Source of the DNA: Cricetomys ansorgei
Taxonomy: Eukaryota; Chordata; Mammalia; Rodentia; Nesomyidae
Direction of reading: 5' to 3'
NCBI GenBank assembly: GCA_026225945.1
Contig: JAMJFZ010000107.1
Coordinates: 62,771,501 to 62,835,500, forward strand
Length of the DNA stretch: 64,000 nt
This document shows positions 34,051 through 46,665 of the stretch, in pieces. How positions within the stretch are numbered: position 1 is the first letter of the stretch; each line of letters starts with the position of its first letter. The notes below the pieces were generated by a model that was not told the DNA's origin, ran no database searches, and saw nothing but the letters and a program-made list of their open reading frames with translations. The position numbers and the translations under genes were made by a program.

Positions 34051-35414
34051 TCAGAATTCTCGCCCCTTTTGAAGCTGGTCAGACCACGTTTTGCTTATAC
34101 AGTTATCTGCTAACAGACAGTCATGCCTGTGAGATGAAAAGTAAGATTATCTCTGGCACCTCTTGGCTACCCAGGGGCTGCGTCACCTGGGCTTGGCTCT
34201 CTGGCATGAGCTAGGAGTCACAGTGTTGTCTTCTATCACCGTTTCGGAGGGAGGGATTGCTTGGGGCTCTGTTGCTGGCAGGTCATGGTGCCAGCTCGCC
34301 TGCCTCAGGTGCCCCAGCCTTAATGATTGGATTTAGTGATTGGAATGGACCACTTCTGAAGCGTGGTCTCTTTCTTCTGTCAAAGGGAAGGCTCCCTCCA
34401 TGTTGGTCCCAGTTCCCTTTGGAATATCTGTCTCCTTTGATGGAGACTCACAGATCTGATGAAGAGGCAGCATTTGCTAACTGGTCCCTGAACTCACCTC
34501 TCCCATGACCCCCCACCCCCCAATCCAGTTTTCTCTTATTTTTCTTTTCCCATGGTTTCTGCTTTTGGTGGCTGAAAGTAGGTTAGTTGGCCTGGTTCTT
34601 TTTGTGGTCTGGCAAGCCCTCTCACTCCTCCTCCACAGCATCAAAGCAGGACTTTCCTTCCCCTGACTCATTTCCCTTCAGCCACAACAACTCTGATTCC
34701 CACTCCAGCCACTGGCTCAGAAGTTACCAGGATCCATCTTGCCTGCAGTTGGCTCTGGCTTCTCTGCTTTTTTGAAAAACAACTGTCTTCAGGGAGTGTC
34801 ACCTAACCTCTGAGTGTGCCCCAACTTCCCTTCAGCTCCAAGATGAAAACAGAAAGGGAGGCTACTGCCTGCTAGATTGGTCTGGGGCTGTCTGGGGTTG
34901 CAGGGAGAGAGTCCAGAGATACAGGGAGAAGGTAGGGATGTCAGTAGAGCCAATGTGATTCAGTAAGAAAGTGCATGTCGGGATGGTGGTGACAGGCTGA
35001 GGAGGGAGCATAGAGCCCCAGGGGAGGGAGCACAGAGCTGTGGGGAGGGGTAAAGCAAAGGTGGTTCTGTACGCAAATGCAGGTCATGGGCTCATGAGGA
35101 ATCCTGTCCTACTGGATCCACCGTCCATGACTACTCCCCATGGCAGGGATGGAGGGCTCCTAGGATCTTTTCTCTTCTTGACCTGCCCCTTGCAGGGTGG
35201 ACTGGGGGCTGTGGAGGCTTTTCCCTCACTGTGGGGCCAGCTGGGCTAGTGCCTTTCTGCCTTGGGCAATTCTAGAAGGAAGGGGGTGGCAACAGAGGTC
35301 GCCCGAACAGGCTTTCTCTGCTTTCCTTACCTTTTCCCTTTCCCAGTTTCCCCAAAATTCCACTTAAATACCCTTAATTTTGTCAGTAGGACACCTACTC
35401 AGTTACTGGGTTGC

Positions 35415-35512
35415 TTTTGTTGTTTTGAGATAGGATCTTTCTATGTAGCCAGTTTGGCGTTGATGACAGGGAAGTTAGTCCAGTCCTGCTTCAGCCTCTG
35501 GAATAGTGGGTG
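35415..35512 (-). mobile_element. B1-like SINE, left part, interrupted
   Basis: It contains gagataggatctttctatgt and cagcctctggaatagtggg. The SINE continues after the inserted repeat at 35929-35965 (ctgggattataggaattccc). Confidence 0.55.
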
Positions 35513-35928
35513 TCTTAGTTACTTTTCTATCGCTGTGAAGAGACACAATGCCAAGACCAAGGCAACTTATAAAAGAAAGCATTTAGTCGGGGAATGGTTT
35601 ATAGTTTCAAGGGATGAGTCCATGACCGGCATGGCAGACAGCATGGCAGCAGGCAGGCATGGTGCTGGAGGAGAGATGAGAACTTTCATCCTGATCCATA
35701 TGCACGAAGCAGGTGTGTGTGGAGGGGTGAGGGTGAGAGGGGTGGAGGTGGGGGTGGAGCTAACTAGGAATAGCGTGGGATTTTTAAACCTCAAAGCCCA
35801 CACCCAATGACACACCTCCTGCAAAAGGCCACACCTCTTAATCCTTCCCAAACAGTTCCACCAACTTTCGGCCAAGCGTTCGAAGAAGACGAGTCTGTGG
35901 GGGTCATTCGCATCAAAACCACCACACT
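35513..35928 (+). mobile_element. Rodent LTR-like repeat inserted in a SINE
   Basis: It starts tgtcttagttacttttctat and ends aaaccaccaca. The interior caatgccaagaccaaggcaa and cacctcttaatccttcccaa match the family at 15952 and 59208. The family name is not assigned. Confidence 0.6.
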
Positions 35929-36714
35929 GGGATTATAGGAATTCCCCACCATGCCCAACTAACTCAAGGCACTCTAGGTGTCAGACAATCAAGTCTCTAG
36001 ATGCAGAGTAAAAAAATTACATCGCTGATGCATGTATATGCACACCTTCCTCTCCCCAAGGGGACAGCAGGTAAGGAGGCAGAGCTTATAGGCAGGGCTG
36101 GCTGTGAAGACTCCAACAGCTGCAGTGCATCATGGTGAGCCCCTGCTCCTCAGCTCAGGTGTTAAGGACTTGTTACTTATCTGCATCTGGGCTTCGGGCC
36201 TTGCTGGGCCTTGAGCCAGTGAAGATGAGTTGCACATAAGCAACTCCACAACTACACTCCACAGAGACAATCACAGCAAACCGCTGGATGGCCACACGGC
36301 CGAAGAGGAGGAAAGGGAAACCAGTCACATGCCAGATGAAAAACAGCGCAGCCCCGAGTCAGGAGAAAGAGGGGGGGAAACTTCCTTCGATTTTGTGGGA
36401 GATGTGGGTGTAGAGGGCACGGGCAAGTCCGGGACAGCAAAGTGACCAGCAGAAGCGTGGCGTTAACCCAAGGCCTGCGGAGTGGGAGTCTGCCTCTCAT
36501 AGACTCTGGGCACCCATCGGAGGTGCTCATGGGTGCTCGTGGGCAGGCCAGGCTGGCATCTAAGGAATGTGTCTGAGGCTCGTTTTGTGAGTACAAATAC
36601 GTAATTTTCGTTCTCTTCGTTTTGCATATATAGTAATTTCCCAGTATTATTTTTAAAAAAAAAAAAAACTAAAATAGAAAAAGATGAACAAAAGAAAACA
36701 AGCAAGCAAATGGA

Positions 36715-36810
36715 AGGACAAGAGGAAGGAAGGAAGGAACAGAGGGAGGGAGGGGAGAGGGAGGGGGAGGAAAGGGGGAGAGAGGGGGGAGGGAGGAGGG
36801 AGGGAGGAGT
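36715..36810 (+). repeat. Purine-rich GGAA/GGGA tract
   Basis: Imperfect ggaagg and gagggagg units over about 95 bases. Confidence 0.75.
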
Positions 36811-37718
36811 CAGGGATGACGTCTGTCTTACTTTGGTTGGGCTGTTATCCTGACTAGGAGAGGGGTGGAGGAATGGCTGTAGGACCTGCCTTCAAGGTCC
36901 CAAAGTCCCAGCCCTGGCAGGCCCACCTCACACAAAATTGAATTTTATGGATTTGAGAGAAGCACTTTTTCCTTCTTTATACAAAGCTTCTGTGTGAATC
37001 AGAAGACACGGAGTACGTGCCTTTGCCAATAACGCGCAATATAGATTTCCAGGTAGCACGGGCAGGCATTCTCGTGTATGCATATTGCATCTGTCAGTCA
37101 AATCTTCTGAAACACATGTGCATCTCAAGGGCAACTCTGCCCTTCCTGATGGATGCCATGTGCTGCCCTGTCAGCCGCAGCAGCCATGCAGTTTATTGCC
37201 CCCCCCCCATCTGCGAATGAGGGAAAGGGAAGATGACAGGGGCTTTGCTATAAGCTGGCTCTCTTTGGAGGTGGACTACTCCTGTAGCCAAGAACCAAGA
37301 ACCACAAACCATTTTGCTTGTGGATCGGACAAAGCTACTCGGATAGCAATAAGCTGATTGACAGAAAGATGTCCTCGGGGCCTTTGCAGGACCCTGTCCT
37401 TCTTACATCCCTCGCAAAACCATCTTTGTTCCACAAAATCCACTCTGGGGAAGGAACTTAATAACTCATTCACAGGAGGTAAAAGCATCAGATCAAAAAG
37501 ATGAGAAACGATGCTGCTCCCCACAGTGAAACAGAAAACAAGCTCCCAGCAGAGCAAACCCAATTGGCTAGACTCTCGGAGTTCTCCTGAGCTAGCTGTC
37601 CCGGGCTTCTGTTGTGCCGTGACGCACCTGAAAATGGGTAATGTTATTTTACTCACACACTGGCCACAGCTCCCTTCTTTATAGTATATAGGAAAGTGAT
37701 CTGCAATAAAGGAAATAC

Positions 37719-37780
37719 ACACACACACGCACACACGCACACACACACACATATATATATATATACATATATATGTGTTT
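37719..37780 (+). repeat. (CA)n-(TA)n compound microsatellite
   Basis: acacacacgcacacacgcac runs into atatatatatatac. Confidence 0.85.
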
Positions 37781-38308
37781 ATGTATGTATGTGTGTGTGT
37801 GTATGGTCAACTATACGCATTGGGTCTGAGACAGTGTTCAAATTATTCTGTTGTTTAGATGTTCATGCATCAGAGGATGGAGGACTTGAACTTTGTTCTT
37901 GAGCAAGGGTGCCAGCCCATTAGACAAAGCCAGAGCTTGGCCAGGAAAGGCCGCTGGGAACCCACGCGGCTTTCAAATTTTGTACCACGTGCTAGGTTGC
38001 ACTGCTTCTGTCTTTGCCACGGACACTCCAGGTTCTTTTCGCTTTGCATAAATTCCATGGAGAGCAGAGTTGGAGAGTCAGCTTCTAAGAGTAACAATAC
38101 CCCTAAAATGGCACATGGCTTTGAGGCCACACTTCCACCTCGACTCTCAACCACCACAGCCCAGAAAGCCAACCAATTAGAGAAGTCTCCAGAACTCCTA
38201 CAACATCACAGACATGCTCCTAGAACAGATTAAGAGTTGGGGTGAGTTGCTTTAGTAGGAATTGGACCTGGGAAAAGGCAGTGAGCTTCCACAATAGCTT
38301 GATTTGGG

Positions 38309-38440
38309 TCTGGCCTGGTGGCACACACCTGGAACCCTAGCATTTAGAAGCAGAAGGAAAATGACCACAGCAGATTTGAGGCCAACCTGGACTACATATC
38401 AAGGGCCAGCTACACAGAGACTCGGCCTCAAAAGAAAGGA
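38309..38440 (+). mobile_element. Diverged B1-like SINE, sense
   Basis: It contains tggtggcacacacctggaac and gaggccaacctggactacat. Confidence 0.5.
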
Positions 38441-38639
38441 AGAAGAAAAACAACTTACCTTTACTTGTTGAAGCAGAGACAGCACCACCCCCCAGGACAG
38501 CTCAATGAGTGGGCTTTATTTACCTCCTTTTTGGGGGGAGTGGACTTCCTAATGATTAAATATATATCGAGCAAGCTCAGGCTGTACCATTGACCTACAT
38601 CCCTAGCCCCTGGTTTCTTCTTTCTGGGGTCTTATTGTT

Positions 38640-38795
38640 TGTTTTTGTTGTTGTTTTGTTTTAGGCAGGATCTTTCCATGTAGCCCAGGCTAGCTTAGTA
38701 CTTGCTGTACCCTTCAGACTAGTCTTGAACTTTTAACTTTCCTGTGTTTGTTTACTGAGTGCTGGTATCACAGGCATGTGCCGCCACACCCAGCC
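38640..38795 (-). mobile_element. Diverged B1/B4-like SINE, antisense
   Basis: It contains catgtagcccaggctagctt and ggcatgtgccgccacaccca. Confidence 0.55.
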
Positions 38796-38835
38796 AAACT
38801 ATTTTCAAAATCTACCAACACGTAAGAAACTCTTA

Positions 38836-38986
38836 GGCTGACGAGATGGCTCAGAGGTTAAGGCACTTGCCCTCAAGCCTGATGACCTGAGTTCAATTCC
38901 TGAGACCCACAGAGTGGAGAAGAAAATCAGCTTCTGGAAGTTGTTCTCTGATCCCAAGCGTGTACACACACACACACACAAATGTG
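38836..38986 (+). mobile_element. B2-like SINE, sense
   Basis: It contains acgagatggctcagaggtta and cctgagttcaattcctgaga, and ends in a CA run. Confidence 0.7.
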
Positions 38987-39557
38987 TCTTTCAAAAGCAA
39001 CTCTGAACTTCTCAAAGAAGTAATTTTCCATAGGTGCCATGAAATGTTCACCCCAAAGCTGGAGTCTAAACAAAATATCCATCTAAGCTTCTGGGCTCCT
39101 TCTACTTTCTAAAGCAAAAGCACACCCCCCACCCCAAGGTGGAATGAATCAATAATGAAATAGTTTGCTAATTCCTCAGTCTGCCTATGGACCTCGGGAG
39201 GAGGTCCCGATCAGAAGTGTTCATCACATCATTCTATAAACGTATTTGATTTTTCCAGCCTTTCCGGAAAGTAACACCACAGCGATGAGAATTGTACTTG
39301 GATGAAAGCCACTTCCACTAACTCAGCAGGGACCTGAACGCCCATCGCTTGCCTGGCAATTAGTTTTCAAAGCACCTTATGTCCATTAATCACTTAAGGC
39401 CACACAGCTCACTTTACATGTGTAAAGACCAGGCAGAACGTCAAAAGCGCCCCCCAGGTGGTAGTTTGGCGACTGACACCTGCCTCCTGAGCTATCCCAG
39501 TCTCTGAGCTCTTCCCACTTACTGTCTGTGCAACACTTGCCCGTGACACTTTTTTCT

Positions 39558-39642
39558 TTTAATTTCTGGTGCTGCAGACTGGACCCCAGAGCCTCGCACA
39601 CGCCAAGCACATATCAAACCACTGAGCTACAGCCCAACCTGC
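39558..39642 (-). mobile_element. ID-like SINE, antisense
   Basis: It contains ccactgagctacagcccaac, the reverse of the ID head. Confidence 0.5.
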
Positions 39643-40114
39643 TAGTAACATTTTTAAAGTGGCTCAGAGAGAGCTAGCATTTCTCAATGCAAGGAACGTG
39701 ACCCTTGAACTCTCAACTTAGACCCCCATCTGCCACTTTACAGGTCTAGGTGGGCAATGTGGCCTCTTGGAGCCTTAGTTTTCTAGGCTTCCTAATGAGC
39801 TGATTGTTTCCAGCGCGTATATTTTCCAAAAGTTAGAGAGTAGATACAGATCCTGGATGTCTGATGCACTACCCTCGTCATGAACACCCTCATCAGCAGG
39901 AGCTCAGAGTGCTTGAAGCTCCTGATAAAGAGGAGGTGCCAAGCTCTCTGGGGTCCCCATCATCTTTACACATTAATACTGAACCCTGCTTCCTAGCTCA
40001 TATGACGTGACTCTTGACAAATGATAGAAAATGTCACATCCTTCTTCCAGGTTCAGAAAGCAGTATGAACAGGAGCCATTATTTCCCAGAAGCAGAGCGA
40101 TATCGTATATCCCA

Positions 40115-40300
40115 TCTCTTTTTTTGTTTGTTTGTTTTGGGTTTTTTTGTTTGTTTTTTTCAAGACAAGGTTTCCCTGTTGTAACTCTGGCTGTCCTGGA
40201 ACTCACTCTGTAGACCAGGCTGGCCCAGAACTCACAGAGATCCTCCTGCCTCTGCCTCCCAAGTACTAGGATTAAAAGTGTGCACCACCACCTGGCACCT
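40115..40300 (-). mobile_element. B1 SINE, antisense
   Basis: A T/TTTG tail, then gtcctggaactcactctgta and ggattaaaagtgtgcaccac. Confidence 0.85.
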
Positions 40301-40659
40301 ATATCCCATTTTTAATCTGTTTTCTTGTTTGCCTTTTCCAGGGCAATTTGCACCACACAACAGGCCCTCACACCCCATTCTTTAAGTATTAGGTGGAGAA
40401 CAGCTGGTTTGTGTTTCTTGGGCTGTGCTGACACAGCTCTCCCGGGCTCCCCCCGCAAACATGCCAGAGAAATGCTTGCTACATGGCCAGCGGTCTGCTT
40501 CATTTTCTTTTCTAGTAACAAGGAAATTAATTTGTCTTGCCTTCTACTCCCATACTCCCATCTACAAAAGCTTGTCTCCCAGGTAGGGCGGAAATAGGCA
40601 GTTGGACCAGAGTTAGAAGACAACAGTGCTTGAAAAAAGCTTTGGGACTCTCTTCCCCT

Positions 40660-40677
40660 CCTCCTCTTCCTTTCTCC

Positions 40678-40711
<34 letters not shown>

Positions 40712-40890
40712 TCTGAGATAAGATCTCATGTATCTAGCCCTGAACTTCTGATTTTCTTGCCTTTACCGCTGGAGAGCTAGGGACTACAGGTGTTCACTAC
40801 CACACCCAATTATGTGGTACGGGGGGTCAAGTCTAAGGGCGGCCTGCGTGCTAGGTGAACACTGCCAACTAAGCTACAGCCCGACTCTAG
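40660..40890 (-). mobile_element. CT run followed by B4-like SINE, antisense
   Basis: A (CT)n run at 40675-40712, then ctacaggtgttcactaccac and aactaagctacagcccgac. Confidence 0.5.
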
Positions 40891-42758
40891 CTCTAATTTT
40901 CTACAAACCTGGGCCATCGGCACAGTTTGGTGTGAGACCCGTCCCACGGCTTGCTCAAAGCTGGCATTCATTCTTGGTTTCTGGGGTTAGCTGCCTCATG
41001 CAGACCTCTCTGCCAGTATGCCCGAAGCAAATGGCCACAAAAAGCAAATGAACAGAATATTCCAGCTCTACACGATCCTGTTTTATCAGAACAGAGCTGA
41101 ACTCGCTCAGCTAGACAAGACAATAGGTGCACAGTTGCCGAGGAGTCAGACTGTGCCCACTCAGACCGCAAACGGCTCTCACTCGCAGATGCTTGGTGTT
41201 GCAGGGAAGCGTGTGAATTTTACCCTGTGAATGGTGCTAAGCATCACCACGGCTGGTGAGCTGCAGGCTCAGCCATTAGGTTGAAAACAACCACATGTGG
41301 GGGGGACTCTGTGAGTCACTCTCAGCCTTGGCTGAGCACCCTGCTCACTGAGCCCTCTGAATGTGTTCAGCTCTTCCTTTCACCAGCCCCCAAAAGCCTT
41401 TCCAGAATCTCAGATGCTCCTCAGCGCCTCCCTACCTCATCAAGCATCCTGTGCCTGGGAGGAAGCAGACCAGCTGCTGTATATCTCACGGGAGGCTTCC
41501 CAAATAGTCTGGGGGTGTCTTGGAAAGTCTGCCAGGATATAGCTTGGGCCAGGGTATGCAGCTAGCATCGCTTCTACCACGATACAGGCCCGCTCTCCTG
41601 AGAACACTGTGGGTGGAATAAAAACGATGCACAGAGGGAGCGATTTACGTTTTAGTGTTTCCAGTCTGGTCTGGCTCAGGATATGGCTTAACTGTCACAG
41701 GCTGTCTGCACCCGGTGTGCCACTCACCTACAGTGATTGGTTTTGGACAGGGCAGGGTCTGGATCTCAGCAAGAATTCCTAAGTAATCTTTCAGTAATTG
41801 TACTCCAGTTGTATTTGTGAAGTGCTCACAGGATTGCAACCACCACCACCACACACACACACACACACTTTTTTTTTTAATATATCCTGCCTGCCGCCAT
41901 CATCAGCTGCAGAAGACCACCGAATCATTCGGTCATTGGAAATCAGCCACCAAAATAAACCATTGCTACTGCATTTCTCTACACTGGAGTTTGTCCTTAG
42001 TTGTCTGGGAGCTCAGCATACTTTCCTTCCCTCCCCCACCCTCCATCCTCCCACTGTCTCGGTGAGGTTAAGAAAACAAAAGGTCCTGACTGAATCCAGG
42101 GAGCCTTTAGACTTCCCTGCTGCAGTCGGAGAAAGCGGAGGCATTGGTGCATGCACGATGAGCAAGGGGTGAAACTGACTGCAAAATCGTTGAGAGGGTG
42201 TGATGAACATGGGGAGAGACCAGTTTTGCACTCTGACTCCAAGTGGAAAGGAGAGGTCTCTAAAAGTCCCCGCTCGCCTCTCTCAGCCCTTGCCACCTAG
42301 TTACTCATGCTGCCCAGGCAAGACCCTCTCCTTGGTGCCCAGCCTGTTTCTTAGTGGGTCAGCTGATGGAAGAATGCCATACAACACCCGCCAGGACCCT
42401 TTCATCTATCCAAAGCCGCTGAGTCTGGTCACTGCCCGTTAGAGCCGCTCCCGTTGTCTGTTCAAAGAACCCGAGTCGTTCTCTTCGCTTTCTCTCCTAA
42501 CTGTGCATGCAAGACTTCTGCAAGCAGCACATCTGTCCTGTTCTCTCCCTCTCCGAATCACTTCAGCTTACCCAGAGTCATTGTAAAGACCTTGAGAAGT
42601 CATCGCCTTCTGTATGGATGCTAGCTGGTCCTCTTTCTGCCCGACTTACAAGTCTGTGCTTCCATGAAGCATCCCTTTGCTGCCTCAGTTTGCCCCCAAA
42701 GACTGTGAAGGGACACAAGAAGAATGGGCTGTCACACAGGCGCAGAAACTCAACTTAC

Positions 42759-42850
42759 CCTAAGTTCTTGCTTCTTTCCCACCCTCGCAGAGGCTTCTCC
42801 TTGGCGCTGAGCGGATGGGATGTCGCGGGCTCTGTCTCCCTCAACAGCTC
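42759..42850 (-). other. PLAT: PLAT exon 1 (non-coding; left end approximate)
   Basis: In the gene sense it reads gcctctgcgagggtggg, then agaagcaagaacttagg, then donor gtaagt at 42758-42753. This aligns with the end of human PLAT exon 1 (cctctgcgagg...gagcaag...ttaag). The 5' boundary (transcription start) is not visible and is placed by comparison only. Confidence 0.7.
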
Positions 42851-42873
42851 AAGCCAATTTTAAGGGTGAGGGA

Positions 42874-42883
42874 GGGGTGGGGC
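42874..42883 (-). promoter_or_regulatory. PLAT: GC box (Sp1-type) of PLAT promoter
   Basis: GGGGTGGGGC on the plus strand, GCCCCACCCC in the gene sense. The human PLAT promoter has a similar CCCCACCCC at its start region. Confidence 0.65.
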
Positions 42884-43013
42884 CAGTGGCTCTAGGTAGG
42901 CGGGTCTCTCCTAAGCTGGTGGGTGCCGGGTGGACCGGGCCACCGAGGAGCCAATAGAATAGTCCGCGTTCTAAGGAGGGGGAGGAAGTGCGCGCGGAGG
43001 AGCGCAGCCAGTC

Positions 43014-43028
43014 TTGGCTTGGCGCCAG
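43014..43028 (-). promoter_or_regulatory. PLAT: NF1/CTF palindrome of PLAT promoter
   Basis: TTGGC, five bases, GCCAG: a near-perfect full NF1 site about 20 bases from the CRE-like site. NF1 binding next to a CRE is described for the tPA promoter. Confidence 0.65.
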
Positions 43029-43046
43029 CCTGATTATTCACCGTAC

Positions 43047-43054
43047 TGATGTCA
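43047..43054 (-). promoter_or_regulatory. PLAT: CRE-like element of PLAT promoter
   Basis: Plus strand TGATGTCA reads TGACATCA in the gene sense. This is the variant CRE/TRE known to mediate cAMP and phorbol ester response of tPA genes. Confidence 0.75.
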
Positions 43055-44389
43055 TCGAATCACAGGGGCTTAAGAATCATCCTGCTTTAAATTCCTGGTC
43101 TCAAAGGCCTAAAAGGGACTGTCGGGATCTGCGGCTCTAAGCCCCTGTGTGACCCTGAGTTTCTAATCAGCCCCGCCCTAGTAGACCTCCTCCAGGTCGT
43201 CTGGAATCTGAACTACCTCTCAGGACGCATGGGCAATCAGCCACTAGGCGGAGGATGCGCCGGGGTGGGAGTGACTGGGGACAGTAAGCACATGACGACA
43301 GGGCTGTTGGGTCCTCTCCCACCTCCGACTTGCTCTCTCAGGCCCCTGGACTGACACGCTCCCTAGCCACTTCTCAGCTCTGAGAATTGCGAAAAGGAAC
43401 GCGAAGGAATGAATGAGCAGCTCTTTTCATCTTCAGCCCTCTGAAATTCCATCACAAGCAATCCTACCCCCAAACCCCCTCCCTGGGTGGGTGGATGGGG
43501 AGCAATGAAAGCTTCGGAAAACTTCCTTGCTGGTGGCCTACACCCTTCCCAGCCTACAGAAGCTTCCGCGGTCCTGGGGACCCCGTCTCCCAAAATTCCA
43601 GCTTAGTTGTTCTCTGCAACTGCCTTCTGCACTTCAGAGGGGCTCAGCCAGTGGTCTCCCTCTGTTACCCTGCGTGTGTAGATGAGAGGAGGGTTTCTCT
43701 GTACTCACAGGTGCCCTGAGCTTTGCTGAAATGCACACAAAGGAAAGAGAGTAGCTAAAACCCCACAGCCCTGGAAACCCCGGCGTTTATGTTTCCATCT
43801 CCTGGGGATTTTTTTCCCTCATCCGGACCCCAGGGAAGCCTGGGAAGCCAGAGATGTGTATGGAAAGCTGATACCATGACAATGGGATCTTTGATTTTAG
43901 TCAAAGGATTGCCATGGGGGTGGGGAAATGAAAATAAATCTTGCTGACATCACATCCTGGGAAACTTGCCTGGAAGCCCTTTGCCCTCGAGAGAAATGGA
44001 ATCCAGGGCAGATAACATGGGCACGGGTGGATAAGAAAAAGAAGTGTAGAAGGCAGATCCCCAAGGCCAGCTTCTGCAGTGGGGGGGGGGGGTCCTCTCA
44101 GTAGAGCCAGCCGCCCCTCAGGGGACAGAGGACAGACCCACGGAACCGTTTGTCTGGGCAGTGGACAGCTGCTGGAGCACCAGGCAAAGACCATGACGAG
44201 ATCAAAGACTAAGAAGTGATGCAATTTTGAGAGAAGCCCAAGGAAGGAGAAGTGGGAAGAAGCTGGCGAAGCGGCTGTGAACCAGGCAGTTGGCATTCTG
44301 CCTACGAACTAAGAGGGCCTCCTTTTTAAAGGAAAACTATGTGAGTTTTCGATGGTAAATGAGCTAAACATCGGATAGGGTTATGGAGT

Positions 44390-44720
44390 CATACTATAGT
44401 GCCGTGGCCCGTCCTGGCATGCCATGGCCGGTCCTGTCTTGAAATCAGGCCCTACTAACCTCCAAGGCTCACAGACCCACATCTTCCTGCTGCCCTGCCA
44501 CCCTCCCCCCACCCCCAGGATATATGGATATTAACATTGCTGTGTAGACAGGGACTTTTCTTCTGTGGTACAGCTGACTATCTGACTATGCTCCCATCTG
44601 TAATCACTAAGCCTTACTCCTGTAAGTAACCCCAGTTAAACTCATTGTTTGATTCTCCAAGCCAGACTCACGGAATTGTTTCCTTTGCCTGTCCTCAGTA
44701 CTGTGTCTAGGGCGAACAGA
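44390..44720 (+). mobile_element. Possible decayed LTR
   Basis: The segment with ctaagccttactcctgtaag and aactcattgtttgattctcc resembles the R-U5 part of rodent LTRs, but ends and duplications are not clear. Confidence 0.3.
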
Positions 44721-45438
44721 CACTTGTTCATATCTCCTTAGAAGTTAGTGCAGCATATTTCATCTTGGCCTTCACCTAGACTGGAGACTTGCACTGGCCA
44801 GCTGGACCGGCTGTGTGAATTGCATACTCATACACAGCCTGAGAAGCAGTAGATAGGACAAAGTGAAAATATGAACATAGTCCGTAGAAATGGCGTCTGT
44901 GAAGAAGAGCTGGCCAGGCTGTCCCGGAGGCCTTGGCACCATCCTTGCAAATTCTTAGTAGGTTAGAAATGATAAAAATCACAAGTTAAAAATCAGGTAA
45001 TTCTCTTGGGGCAGTAATTCTTCAGAATTTTTAACCTAATAATAATAAGTTTTAAAATCCCACACATGATTATCATAGATGTAAAACACTGTGTTCTGCT
45101 TTGTGTGTTTGTTTGGAGACTGGCTATGTAACTCAGGACCTGGGGCTCACAAGAGTGAACCATCAACACTGTTTTGACTAGGTGGCCCTGAAAATAACTT
45201 AGAAGTTCAAAAATAGAGGAACAGCGCCATACAGCACACCGACACAGTGCAGTATTGCAGAGCATTAGGGTGATTGGTACAGAATTATATAGACATATCA
45301 AAATTAGTAATAGCGCCTTGTAAGTGGAAAACAAATTTGTATATGAGCTGTGATGTAAATTCTATAACCCCACAGGAACGAGTGGGTAAAGATTAAAACA
45401 GAACATTACTGTTGGAGTGAGGTAGCTCCGGTGCGTTA

Positions 45439-45459
45439 TTTTCTTTCTTTCTTTCTTTC

Positions 45460-45499
<40 letters not shown>

Positions 45500-45512
45500 T
45501 CCTTCCTTCCTT
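45439..45512 (+). repeat. (CTTT)n microsatellite
   Basis: About 74 bases of ctttctttcttt, contiguous with the tail of the antisense B1 that follows. Confidence 0.9.
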
Positions 45513-45536
45513 TTTTGTTTTTGTTTGTTTGTTTGT

Positions 45537-45680
45537 TTCAGACAGGGTTTCTCTGCTATAACTCTGACTGTCCTGGCACTCACTCTGTAGAGCAGGCTGG
45601 CCTCCAACTCACAGAGCTCCATCTGTCTCTGCCTCCAGAGTGCTGGGATTGAAGGCATGCGCCACCACCGCCCGGCTTCT
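45537..45680 (-). mobile_element. B1 SINE, antisense
   Basis: It contains gacagggtttctctgctata and gctgggattgaaggcatgcg. Confidence 0.85.
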
Positions 45681-46506
45681 GTTCCATTCAATGGTTGGTG
45701 TACACTGCTTTGAGGAAAAGAAAGTGACTCCATACTGGACGCAGCCAAATCTGAGAGTGCCCAGTCCGTGAACCTCTCTGACTCAGGCATGGGGAAGGAA
45801 TGGCTGTCCATAGGAGCAGGTTCCAATGATAGAAATTTGCCTTTAATAACTTAACATGGATTTGTTCATGAATTTATTCAATCTCTTTCCAAGCACACTG
45901 TATTTTCAGTCAGTTCCTTGGTAGTGGGGATCAAGTTTCTTAGGTTGGTTCTCTGAATTTCCAATCTCCTTTCTTTGCATCTACCACCACCTCAGTTGAG
46001 CTTCCAATCCAGAGGATAGTCATCCAAGAGCTATGTGGCCTGAGGCAGGGATCCGGGTTGGACACCAGGAAGTGTGCTTTCTCCTCTCTCTGTTTGCCTT
46101 GTGTGTAGATTTGCTTTCTTGTGTTTGAGATGAGAGTACTAGAGTCACAGGGCTATTATGTGACTCAAATAGGGTGGCACGGGAAAAAATGCTTTGTGCT
46201 GAGTGACCTGCTATTGGCCGTTTAATAAACCACTTTAGGTTTTCAGGACCGGGGATGTGGGTCAGTGGAAAGCCCTGTGGAAGGGAAGGAAGGCTTTTTG
46301 TTTTTCCAGATATAGTGAAGGGGCATTTAAAGATTTTCCACCTCAAAATTTCTCAAACTGTGTTCTAAGCAACATTGGTGTCACACACATGAACAAAATC
46401 ACTGCATCCGATGCAAAGTCACAAGAGGAAACTGAAGAGGACAAGAGGCACATGGGAACTCTACGCCTTCTGCTCCCCTTTTCGATAAACTTAAGACCGC
46501 TGCAAG

Positions 46507-46665
46507 AGGGCTAGAGGGATGGCTCAGCAGTTAAGAGCACACACTGCTCTTGTAGAGGGCCTGAGGTTGGTTATCAGCACACACGTCAGCCTGCGACTCC
46601 CTGTAACTCAGCTCCAGGGGATCCGATGTCTCTGGCTTACACACACACACACACACACACACGAT
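46507..46665 (+). mobile_element. B2-like SINE, sense, with CA tail
   Basis: It contains ggctagagggatggctcagc and agttaagagcacacactgct, and ends in a 24-base CA run. Confidence 0.75.

Larger units (their letters stand above)
33500..42758 (-). other. PLAT: PLAT intron 1 (9.26 kb)
   Basis: It holds microsatellites (33654-33735, 37719-37780), an old antisense L1 3' end (33740-34050) and a B1-like element split by another repeat (35415-35965). It also holds purine-rich sequence (36715-36810) and a series of B1, B2, ID and B4 SINEs (38309-40890). Stretches 34050-35400, 36000-36650, 36830-37690 and 40900-42740 show no repeat or gene I recognise. Confidence 0.65.
42851..43060 (-). promoter_or_regulatory. 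PLAT: PLAT proximal promoter
   Basis: TATA-poor, GC-rich sequence just upstream of exon 1 with the order GC box, CCAAT, NF1 palindrome, CRE-like site going upstream. This is the known architecture of the tPA promoter in human and rodents. Individual sites are listed separately. Confidence 0.75.

Noticed and set aside
35262..35810. 182-codon ORF in PLAT intron 1
   Set aside because: It runs through a B1-like SINE and an inserted LTR-like repeat, so it is not a gene.
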